From Bacteriovoracaceae bacterium (GTDB taxonomy: Bacteria > Bdellovibrionota > Bacteriovoracia > Bacteriovoracales > Bacteriovoracaceae): DNA of 37,454 nucleotides. Position 1 is the first letter of the stretch; every line of letters begins with the position of its first letter. A program made the translations under genes and the position numbers. The notes below the pieces were generated by a model. The model was not told the origin of the DNA. It searched no databases and saw only the letters and a program-made list of their open reading frames with translations. The stretch lies in the NCBI GenBank assembly GCA_029865945.1, contig JARXAH010000055.1, forward strand, positions 1-37,454. Direction: 5' to 3'. Positions 16,766 through 23,074 of this stretch are shown piece by piece.

Positions 16766-18333
16766 GAATACGATCGCCATTTAAAACATGGGTCATTTTA
16801 AATTTCCTAGCATCAATTATCATCGGTGTCGGTCTATTTAATATTTATAACCAATCTCAAGAATACAATCAATCGATTGTTCGGACCTATTGGGACATAT
16901 TAACAAGATCAAGAATAAGTGATTTGAACCAAGGAAACTTTAGAAATTTTGTTGAAGGACTTGGCCCAATTTACAGAGATATGTTTATTGAAATTAGGCA
17001 AGAGAAACAGATTTTTAACTCTGGAAATTCTGATGGTAAAAATGTTTGCGAAAAAAGAAAACTCTTAACTTATTCTGAAGGAAGTGATGTAGAAATCACC
17101 ATGTGCATAAAAGATCTGATTCCCTATGGAAAGATGTTAGCATTTGCATCAATTTATCTTCTTTTCTCAATCATTACATTAATTAGTTTGCGAAGATTAC
17201 AACTTGATTTCTTAAATGGCCTATTTTCTTTTTTAGAGCAAACGGAAGTGAAATTAATTAAATTTAAAAATCTCAGTGGTCCGATAAAAAAATTAGAAGA
17301 AATCAAGAACTCGATCCTTGAATCTAAAAATTCTGCCATTATAAAAACTAAGCATGAAACTATTTTGCAGGTTTCAAAGCAAGTCGTTCACGATATTGGA
17401 TCTCCTCTTTCTGCGTTAGAAATCAATTTGAAAAGATTGCGAAACAGCTCAGGTGCACATGACCAAAAAAGCATTAATTTAATCGATCGAATTAAAGATA
17501 TTTTAGCTGATTTAAATAATGAGGAATTGGCCGTTAAAACCCACAACACTAAAGAGATCGCTAAACCAATTTCATGCATGATTTTTGATATTGTTAATGA
17601 ATTTAAGGTGAGATCAATTCCTGTTAAGTTTGATGTAAAGTATAAAGATTTATTTCTAACTTCTAATATCACTGAAAGTGATTTTAAACGAATCATTTCA
17701 AATTTAATTAATAATTCCTGGGATGCTTGTGACAAAGTCACTGGAAAAATTAATGTGAATATTTCCGAAGGCATAAACGTATCAATCATTGATAATGGCC
17801 AAGGAATTAGTGCTGAAGTATTACCCATGCTAGGGAAGCAAGTATTTACCGAAAAAGAAAATGGCAATGGGCTTGGAGTGATAGATGCATTTAGAAAAAT
17901 TGAAAGTTATGGTGGTAGAATTTCCTATGAATCTCAGATAGGTATAGGAACAAACGTTACTCTTTCAATTCCCAATAAAGAATTAAAAGTTATCTCACAT
18001 TCACAACTATTTTTAATCCATGATGATAATAATTTTGTTGAAGATTTTAAAAAGAAAACAAGTTATTTGCCAAATAAACTATCAGTTTTTAGCAATCCAC
18101 ATGATTTTATTTTTTGGTTTAAAAATAATACATTTTTGGTTCCATCATTTTATCTCATAGGACAATCTTTTATTAATGGCCAAGAGTCAGGGGCCAATCT
18201 CATCAAATTTTTAAAAATCTCACAAAATTCATGCCTTATCGTTGACGATCAAAATGAATTAGAAGAACGCAAGTTGTCGAGTCGAAATGGTTTAAAATGG
18301 CTTCCTAAAGATTTATTTATACATCTCATATGA
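16762..18333 (+). CDS. Histidine kinase with C-terminal degenerate receiver (module 2)
   Basis: A 523-residue kinase. A first membrane helix (about residues 9-28) and a second (about 124-145) flank a roughly 95-residue periplasmic region. The phosphoacceptor is His210 in QVVHDIGSPLSALEI, followed by N box NLINNSWDACD, G1 box IDNGQGIS and G2 box GNGLGVIDAF. After the ATPase domain, about 110 more residues resemble a receiver: LFLIHDDNNF keeps the acidic pair, but the place of the phosphoacceptor reads FYLIGQSF with no Asp. This pseudo-receiver may regulate the kinase. I chose the ATG at 16762 since it overlaps the YcaO stop; a TTG at 16744 is an inferior alternative. A strong hairpin follows the gene. 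Confidence 0.88.
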   Translation: MRIRSPFKTWVILNFLASIIIGVGLFNIYNQSQEYNQSIVRTYWDILTRSRISDLNQGNFRNFVEGLGPIYRDMFIEIRQEKQIFNSGNSDGKNVCEKRKLLTYSEGSDVEITMCIKDLIPYGKMLAFASIYLLFSIITLISLRRLQLDFLNGLFSFLEQTEVKLIKFKNLSGPIKKLEEIKNSILESKNSAIIKTKHETILQVSKQVVHDIGSPLSALEINLKRLRNSSGAHDQKSINLIDRIKDILADLNNEELAVKTHNTKEIAKPISCMIFDIVNEFKVRSIPVKFDVKYKDLFLTSNITESDFKRIISNLINNSWDACDKVTGKINVNISEGINVSIIDNGQGISAEVLPMLGKQVFTEKENGNGLGVIDAFRKIESYGGRISYESQIGIGTNVTLSIPNKELKVISHSQLFLIHDDNNFVEDFKKKTSYLPNKLSVFSNPHDFIFWFKNNTFLVPSFYLIGQSFINGQESGANLIKFLKISQNSCLIVDDQNELEERKLSSRNGLKWLPKDLFIHLI

Positions 18334-18343
18334 AATAAGAATA

Positions 18344-18372
18344 AATCGACCAATTGATATAATTGGTCGATT
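18344..18372. terminator. Bidirectional terminator hairpin between convergent genes
   Basis: AATCGACCAATT and AATTGGTCGATT form a perfect 12-bp stem with a 5-base loop, lying between the kinase (plus) and the last exported-protein gene (minus), which converge. A clear T-run is lacking on the plus strand; an ATTTATTCTTATTTC stretch follows on the minus strand. The position makes termination the likely role. Confidence 0.65.
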
Positions 18373-18378
18373 CATTCA

Positions 18379-19068
18379 TTAATCGACAGAAGCATCACTA
18401 TAGAGATCATCAAATATTCTAGGCTTAAGCATTTCGTTATCTTTGGTGGTCATGCCTCCAAAACGAACAACGATTTTATAGTCAACATTGATTAGTGGCC
18501 CAATAGCTCCTACTCCATCTTTGTTGACTGCTGTAAAGCTGTAGTAATATTGAAATGGAACCACGCCTCCATCAAACCAAAGTGGCCGGTAGGTTTTATC
18601 ACCACGTTTGTTTAGGATAAAGTTACAGGGAATCTCATCGCCAGCTTGTGAAGAATCGTGGGAACATCCATTCACCATGACAAAAAGATTCTGTGTTTCA
18701 TCTAATACAATTTTTGATGACGAAAAAGGAATCGGAGCAAACTTCGCCTTAGAGTTGATATCTCGAAGAATTATATCTTTTGATTCTTCAAAAGCTGCCA
18801 AATTGTGGACTGGTTTCACGATACTATTAATCAAATAGCCTCTATCGCCATTAACTTTTGTTTTGGTGTAATTGAAGCACCGATTACTCTTGCATGCAAT
18901 TTGAAGCGAACTTGGTGCGTACCAAAAGATGGTCGGATCTTGTGAATCCTTCCAAAAAGTAAACATGCGCTCTCCAAAAGCAAAATTTTCATTGAGAACA
19001 GGAACAGCTTGAGCAGCTCCGGAAATCAACATCAAAGTGATAAGTACATTTTTTATTGATCTATTCAT
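18379..19068 (-). CDS. Exported protein of unknown function, related to the 20271-21284 product
   Basis: About 229 residues starting MNRSIKNVLITLMLISGAAQA, a standard signal peptide with cleavage after AQA. The mature protein begins VPVLNENFAFGERMFTFWKDSQDPTIFWYAPSS. The opening and the phrase DSQDPTIFWYAP parallel VLYPDSQNPKLFYYFP-like text in the first gene of the same operon, so the two look like diverged paralogues. Cysteines in the mature part come in pairs and may form disulphides. I chose the ATG at 19068, eight bases inside the lipoprotein gene's end, rather than the frame's first ATG at 19104, because the signal peptide starts there. It is the last gene of a four-gene operon behind a sigma-54 promoter. 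No known domain is recognised. Confidence 0.75.
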   Translation of the reverse strand: MNRSIKNVLITLMLISGAAQAVPVLNENFAFGERMFTFWKDSQDPTIFWYAPSSLQIACKSNRCFNYTKTKVNGDRGYLINSIVKPVHNLAAFEESKDIILRDINSKAKFAPIPFSSSKIVLDETQNLFVMVNGCSHDSSQAGDEIPCNFILNKRGDKTYRPLWFDGGVVPFQYYYSFTAVNKDGVGAIGPLINVDYKIVVRFGGMTTKDNEMLKPRIFDDLYSDASVD

Positions 19069-19402
19069 TTTCTTGCTTCTTTTTAATGACACAACTGTCT
19101 TCACAGTCGATGTCTAGTTTTTGATCCAGCAACTGATAAGTTGCTTTCTTTTGGGAAGGCAAATTTTTATGAATAGAAAATAAAAGATCCTCTTTGGTCA
19201 TTCGCTTTTCCAAATTAAATTGATCTGCAAATTTTCTTATGCTTGCAACTTCTGTTTGGGTAAGGGAAGTGGTGTTGCCACTTGGTTCATTATTGCTTGT
19301 TTCAGGTTGAGTCGTACTAGTGCTCCCCCCACCTCCTCCACTACATGACACCATTGATAAAACCGCGATTAGAGATAAAACATTTATTTTTAATTTTTTC
19401 AT
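19061..19402 (-). CDS. Small lipoprotein with polyglycine/serine linker
   Basis: About 113 residues starting MKKLKINVLSLIAVLSMVSC; the Cys after SMVS fits a lipobox, so the protein should be lipidated and anchored in a membrane. Then follow a run of five glycines and a Ser/Thr/Asn-rich linker, and a C-terminal part with predicted helices and two cysteines (DIDCEDSCVIKKK) that could form a loop. The start at 19402 is supported by a GGAAGG ribosome site; the upstream MEGNF is not needed. Third gene of the exported-protein operon. No function is recognised. Confidence 0.7.
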   Translation of the reverse strand: MKKLKINVLSLIAVLSMVSCSGGGGGSTSTTQPETSNNEPSGNTTSLTQTEVASIRKFADQFNLEKRMTKEDLLFSIHKNLPSQKKATYQLLDQKLDIDCEDSCVIKKKQENE

Positions 19403-19429
19403 AAAATTGCCTTCCATTTAAGTAAATGA

Positions 19430-20239
19430 TTAATTGAATTTAATTTTGAAGTTGGGAGTAAAAAACTCATCGGTGGAGTTTAGCCTATCCTCACTGATTC
19501 CGAAGGAAAGCTTTGCCAACTGAAATGAATTTTTTGAATCATCAATTAAATCAGTAAAGCTTCTCACTGGAACTTTTTCTTCATAATTCACACAAACCTG
19601 AAAAAATTTTGCAAATAAATATTTCTGCTCAGATTCAGTAATGGAATTCTGCTCCGACATTTGCTGAAATTTTTCAAATACCGAAAATATTCCCTTATTT
19701 TTCCTGTCATCGGCAAAGTTGCATGGACTAGTTGCCAATTGAATACTTGTCTCTTGAAGGCGTGTTCTTGAAAACGGTGCATTCATAACTGAAACGTAGG
19801 CTTTACGGTTAGCCATAGACGATTTAATTTGTTTTAAAAGTCCTGCTGAAATTTGAAAGGTCTGTGCATCTTCCCAAGATGTTTCAGCAGTGCGAAACGG
19901 CATTTTAAATGTGCTTCCATCAACAAATTGAAGTTCAATGTAGTAACCGTTGTCATCAATAAGATTTGGAGTAATTGGTGCGTACAAAATATTATATCCA
20001 GGATACTTTCGTTTTAACGAATCAAAAAGTGGACGGGCAGCATCGGTATCTTGCTTCACGTTGATAGTAATGGCCGCATAATTTTCGGATGGCACCTCAA
20101 GTAAACTAAAATCCAAAGCAAAATCTGTTCTTACATATATTTTTTTGGATTTTTGAAGAACATCATAATCTTGAGTCGTTTGCGACCAAGACTGAACGGA
20201 AAAAAACAAAAATACTAAACTCATCAATTTTATAAACAT
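19430..20239 (-). CDS. Secreted protein of unknown function
   Basis: A 269-residue protein with a clear signal peptide (MFIKLMSLVFLFFSVQSWSQ, probable cleavage after SWS). No domain is recognised. The mature part is mixed alpha/beta in appearance, with a YVRTDFALDFSLLEVPSENYAAITINVKQDTDA strand-rich start and two cysteines (SPCNFADD and FFQVCVNYEE) far apart. An AGGAGA ribosome site precedes the ATG. It lies 31 bases behind the first gene of the sigma-54-driven operon and 27 bases ahead of the lipoprotein gene. Its partners are all exported, which suggests a shared periplasmic or surface assembly. Confidence 0.7.
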   Translation of the reverse strand: MFIKLMSLVFLFFSVQSWSQTTQDYDVLQKSKKIYVRTDFALDFSLLEVPSENYAAITINVKQDTDAARPLFDSLKRKYPGYNILYAPITPNLIDDNGYYIELQFVDGSTFKMPFRTAETSWEDAQTFQISAGLLKQIKSSMANRKAYVSVMNAPFSRTRLQETSIQLATSPCNFADDRKNKGIFSVFEKFQQMSEQNSITESEQKYLFAKFFQVCVNYEEKVPVRSFTDLIDDSKNSFQLAKLSFGISEDRLNSTDEFFTPNFKIKFN

Positions 20240-20270
20240 GTTGCTCTCCTTAAATAATGATTAAAAATTA

Positions 20271-21284
20271 TTAGGCATCAATTTCGCTATAGAGTTCTGG
20301 GTAGTCCTTTAAAATAGTTCCAAGGCTCATTGTAGTACAGTAGTTAAGATCCAAGGGCTCACTACTATCAAGAATGATATGGCGATCTCGATCTTCCTCA
20401 ATTCTTGTATAACTCAGTCCCCAGTTGGCCGACACTTCACTTCTGCGATTAGGAAGTTGTGGTTCAAAAAATCTGGCCATCATTTTTTCAGTCAAACTTT
20501 CAAGGTAAGCGCGCTCAGTTTCTGTTCCGCCTTCCATTTTGATTACAATGCTGCCACTTTCTTTTAATTTTTCAAGTTCCGCTCGAACTTCAAAACGTTG
20601 AAACCATTTTCTTCCAGATGCTCTGGCCATGAAATGCTCGTACACTTTGTGATAATTCAGTGTCACTTCGCCATGAAATTTAGGAGTGGTTCCACTCACG
20701 GTATAGCAATATTGAAACGTAGTACCATTGGATTGATTTGTCACTAATGCGGCCTTTAAAATGGCAGCACCGACAGGAGTAAGAGTTGCAGAGAATCCAA
20801 ATGGATCTTCTGGGCGTCCAGCTCGGTCAGGAAGAGCTACTTCTTTAAAAATCCCAGATAAAAATTCACGTTCACCAGCTTTTTTGGACGTTAAAGTGAA
20901 ATAGCTGCTTCTTACGGGAAGAGGGGCCAACTGAAATCCTGCATCACGTTTCAATTTTAAAGCATCGGCTTGCGCTTTAGTATTTTCAAGTCCAAGAACA
21001 CCTGAAATATAACCACCCACTCCATCTACGGGTTGGTTGAGTTTTACCATCGTAAAATCTGGAATTCCTTTTTCATCTTTTAAAACTTTTCCCGTGTTTG
21101 GAAAGTAATAAAATAGTTTTGGATTTTGGCTGTCAGGATAAAGGGTCACCGATTTGAGATCTTCAGAAACAATAGAATCGCCAGAGAGCCCTAGTACCGG
21201 GATAGCGTGTACTACTTGATTGAGGAACAGAAATATTCCAATCATTACAGATTTGGAATTAGAGCAATTAATTTGGGGTAACAT
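20271..21284 (-). CDS. Exported protein of unknown function, first gene of the sigma-54 operon
   Basis: A 337-residue protein with a signal sequence ending near VVHA, so the mature start is IPVLGLSGDSIVSEDLKSVTLYPDSQNPKLFYYFPNTG. The start resembles the product of the last gene of the operon (VPVLNEN ... DSQDPTIFWYAP), pointing to duplication. A mid part (GEVTLNYHKVYEHFMARASG, then ELEKLKESGSIVIKM) has amphipathic helices and beta segments, but I do not recognise the family. A GGAG ribosome site precedes the ATG, and a near-perfect sigma-54 promoter lies 65 bases upstream. The product is probably periplasmic or outer surface. The function is unknown. Confidence 0.75.
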   Translation of the reverse strand: MLPQINCSNSKSVMIGIFLFLNQVVHAIPVLGLSGDSIVSEDLKSVTLYPDSQNPKLFYYFPNTGKVLKDEKGIPDFTMVKLNQPVDGVGGYISGVLGLENTKAQADALKLKRDAGFQLAPLPVRSSYFTLTSKKAGEREFLSGIFKEVALPDRAGRPEDPFGFSATLTPVGAAILKAALVTNQSNGTTFQYCYTVSGTTPKFHGEVTLNYHKVYEHFMARASGRKWFQRFEVRAELEKLKESGSIVIKMEGGTETERAYLESLTEKMMARFFEPQLPNRRSEVSANWGLSYTRIEEDRDRHIILDSSEPLDLNYCTTMSLGTILKDYPELYSEIDA

Positions 21285-21348
21285 AGATCCGTCTCCTTTT
21301 AAAGATGAATAAAGATTTGTTCAATATGTCGCGACGGATTTAATAGAC

Positions 21349-21365
21349 TGCAACCATGGTGCCAA
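21349..21365 (-). promoter_or_regulatory. Near-perfect sigma-54 promoter of the exported-protein operon
   Basis: Read on the minus strand, TTGGCACCATGGTTGCA matches the -24/-12 consensus TTGGCAC-N5-TTGCA at every conserved base and has the exact spacing. Transcription should start near 21338, about 54 bases before the ATG at 21284. The activator is presumably one of the two NtrC-type regulators of the window. Confidence 0.85.
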
Positions 21366-21439
21366 CGAAAGGAATCTGAATTTCAAGGTCTTATGGCGTT
21401 AAAAAATTTTCATTTTCCCATTTTGAAAAAATGAATCCC

Positions 21440-21500
21440 AATTTGAGAAAACTATCATTTATCATTTTCTCAAATTTTCGTTTTAATTATCATGAGAATC
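21440..21500. promoter_or_regulatory. Palindromic enhancer candidate between divergent operons
   Basis: AATTTGAGAAAA (21440-21451) and TTTTCTCAAATT (21465-21476) form a perfect 12-bp inverted repeat with a 13-base gap; a third half site ATGAGAATC is at 21492-21500. The group lies 75-150 bases upstream of the sigma-54 promoter at 21349, where NtrC-type activators normally bind, and shares the TGAGAA core with the candidate enhancer at 9651. A smaller inverted repeat (TTCATTTT/AAAATGAA) sits at about 21407-21434. The remaining bases of this 390-base intergenic region show no gene. Confidence 0.5.
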
Positions 21501-21613
21501 AATCAAAAATGAGTGATTCGCCACCCCATGATTTTTAATTCAAAACTCCGAATTTCATATTTATTCTAAGCAGTTATCAAAATCCAAACGATATTTTTAT
21601 TTCATAATAACCT

Positions 21614-21629
21614 TTGGCATCTGCTTGCA
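21614..21629 (+). promoter_or_regulatory. Sigma-54-like site facing the conjugation operon (one base short)
   Basis: TTGGCATCTGCTTGCA has both conserved halves, TTGGCA and TTGCA, but GG and GC are nine rather than ten bases apart. It would start transcription near 21641, just ahead of the GTG at 21674. Sigma-54 promoters rarely tolerate this spacing, so it may be inactive, weak, or coincidental. Confidence 0.25.
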
Positions 21630-21673
21630 TTGAGCATCTCCAGGAATGAACAACAATACCTAAGGAGATTAAG

Positions 21674-21949
21674 GTGGATGGATATTTAAAAGTTAAATCA
21701 AAATGGCGTTCGGGAGAATTAAGATTAGTTGAACTCGATGATGTCGAACATGTTTCCGAAGATGGAGAAAATCTTGAAAACATGAAAATAAATATTTTCG
21801 AATCAATGGAATTTGAAGCGGCAAAACTTCATCAATGCCCTCGGTGTAAAGCAAAAATAAAATTATTAACCAATGATCCGTATTGCCCAGAATGTAACTG
21901 GGACTCACTAACATTTTATGGTCAAAAACTTGTACGAAAAACTGCTTAG
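21674..21949 (+). CDS. Small zinc-ribbon protein at the head of the conjugation operon
   Basis: A 91-residue protein starting at a GTG with AAGGAG seven bases ahead. The C-terminal half has CPRC (Cys55, Cys58) and CPEC (Cys71, Cys74), a compact zinc ribbon; the N-terminal half is acidic (VELDDVEHVSEDGENLENM) and starts with a basic strand. No signal peptide, so it should be cytoplasmic. It is the first gene of a run of closely spaced plus-strand genes leading into the type IV secretion genes, and may be a regulator or accessory factor. No family is recognised. Confidence 0.6.
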   Translation: MDGYLKVKSKWRSGELRLVELDDVEHVSEDGENLENMKINIFESMEFEAAKLHQCPRCKAKIKLLTNDPYCPECNWDSLTFYGQKLVRKTA

Positions 21950-21976
21950 CATTTTTAATTTTAAAAGGAGACTTAC

Positions 21977-22417
21977 ATGAATCAAACAGAAAAATTTCAC
22001 ACTGTGAAACCTAGCGTGCCAAAACTCTATCGCTTCCAGCTTTACTTGGGAGAAAAAAATGAAAATGGAAAAATTCAAAAATCTAAAATTGTGGGAATGA
22101 GCTATCTAGCAGAAGGACATGGGACGTACACACTAAGACTTTGGACTTTTCTGAATACAAACTTCTACATGGTCATGAGCAAAACGAATGCTTCGGATTG
22201 TCTGCTTATGAGTAAAGAAGCAAACAAGAATGAATATTCAAAAACTAAGCATCACTGGAACGTCATCGGCAATGGAAAAGTTAATGCCACCCAAAACTGC
22301 ATTGAATTGAATTTTGATTTATTTGAAAAACCAATTTACATGAGCATATTTCCTGAAAGTAATACCACGCCGTCAGGAACTAGAAGCAATGAACATGATT
22401 TATCTTTGGTTTCATAA
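21977..22417 (+). CDS. Conserved-looking protein of unknown function in the conjugation operon
   Basis: A 146-residue cytoplasmic protein with an AAAAGGAG ribosome site before the ATG. It looks beta-rich: LYRFQLYLGEKNENGKIQKSKIVGMSYLAEGHGTYTLRLWTFL, then NFYMVMSKTNASDCLLMSKEA, which could be a small barrel or a single-strand-binding-like fold; this is a guess from pattern only. The gene lies 27 bases after the zinc-ribbon gene and 25 bases before the pilin-like gene, so it belongs to the transfer operon. No function is recognised. Confidence 0.6.
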   Translation: MNQTEKFHTVKPSVPKLYRFQLYLGEKNENGKIQKSKIVGMSYLAEGHGTYTLRLWTFLNTNFYMVMSKTNASDCLLMSKEANKNEYSKTKHHWNVIGNGKVNATQNCIELNFDLFEKPIYMSIFPESNTTPSGTRSNEHDLSLVS

Positions 22418-22442
22418 AAATAATTTCAAAAAGGAAATACTA

Positions 22443-22730
22443 ATGAAAAACAAAAATCTTATAGAACTATTTATCTTATGTCTCTTGGCCATTTTGATTA
22501 CTCCTTGCCTGGCCCATGCAGGACTTGAAACTAGCTTAGTCGCCATAAAATCAAAACTAACAATTGTCATATTACCGCTTCTATCAGTGATAGGAATTGC
22601 CCTAGCAGGGACTTCGTTTTTCACCGGCAATCCCAATGCAAAGCAACACATTGCCTACGCAGTCATTGGTTCGATTATTGGATTTGGTGCGCAGGGAATC
22701 GTTGACTTTATTTCACAAACAGTTCGATAG
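22443..22730 (+). CDS. VirB2/TrbC-like pilin precursor
   Basis: A 95-residue protein: signal peptide LIELFILCLLAILITPCLAHA, then two hydrophobic helices (LTIVILPLLSVIGIALAGTSFF and HIAYAVIGSIIGFGAQGIVDFI) separated by a short polar loop. Size, signal peptide, two helices and position just before a VirB3-like gene fit VirB2/TrbC major pilins, which build the conjugative pilus. The chosen ATG has AAAGGAAA ahead; an in-frame ATG 18 codons upstream lies in the previous gene and is unlikely. The sequence itself is weakly conserved, so the call rests on architecture and context. Confidence 0.7.
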   Translation: MKNKNLIELFILCLLAILITPCLAHAGLETSLVAIKSKLTIVILPLLSVIGIALAGTSFFTGNPNAKQHIAYAVIGSIIGFGAQGIVDFISQTVR

Positions 22731-22738
22731 GAGGATGC

Positions 22739-23074
22739 ATGGATGAGCAAGGGTTACTAACAAGTAAAGTACCTCGTGCGCTAGAGATAAGAAGCACATT
22801 ATTTGGATTTGATTTACCAGATCTATTGATTATTTTTTTTAATCTAGCGATTACTAATTTAGTTTTTGGTGGAACGAACTTTCGCTATTCACTAGTTTGG
22901 GGAACAACAATTACTCTGGCCCTTTTTTTGTATTTTTCTAAAAAGGGAAAACCAGAAAACTACTTGCACCACTACTGCGAATACCTAATTAGTCCAACAT
23001 ACTTTTCAGCAGGTGAACATGATCTCTCCTATAAACCATTCAAAAGGAATAATAATGGTAAACACGAAAATTAA
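22739..23074 (+). CDS. VirB3/TraL-like type IV secretion protein
   Basis: A 111-residue protein beginning with KVPRALEIRSTLFGFDLPDLL, the short proline-arginine start and membrane-proximal pattern of VirB3/TraL, followed by two adjacent membrane helices (LLIIFFNLAITNLVFG and YSLVWGTTITLALFLYF). VirB3 is an inner-membrane component linked to the VirB4 ATPase. A strong AGGAGG site precedes the ATG, and the gene overlaps the VirB4 gene by 20 bases, the usual neighbour. Confidence 0.75.
   Translation: MDEQGLLTSKVPRALEIRSTLFGFDLPDLLIIFFNLAITNLVFGGTNFRYSLVWGTTITLALFLYFSKKGKPENYLHHYCEYLISPTYFSAGEHDLSYKPFKRNNNGKHEN

Noticed and set aside
17388-17867. 159-codon open frame on the minus strand
   Set aside because: It lies wholly within the ATPase region of the module 2 kinase, has no ribosome site and no sensible protein features; it is an antisense shadow.
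19316-19345. GC-rich CTCCCCCCACCTCCTCC stretch resembling the ssrA 3' end, considered as a second attachment site
   Set aside because: It encodes the polyglycine linker of the lipoprotein and does not match beyond the Gly-rich run; no copy of the TpsiC-arm sequence is nearby.
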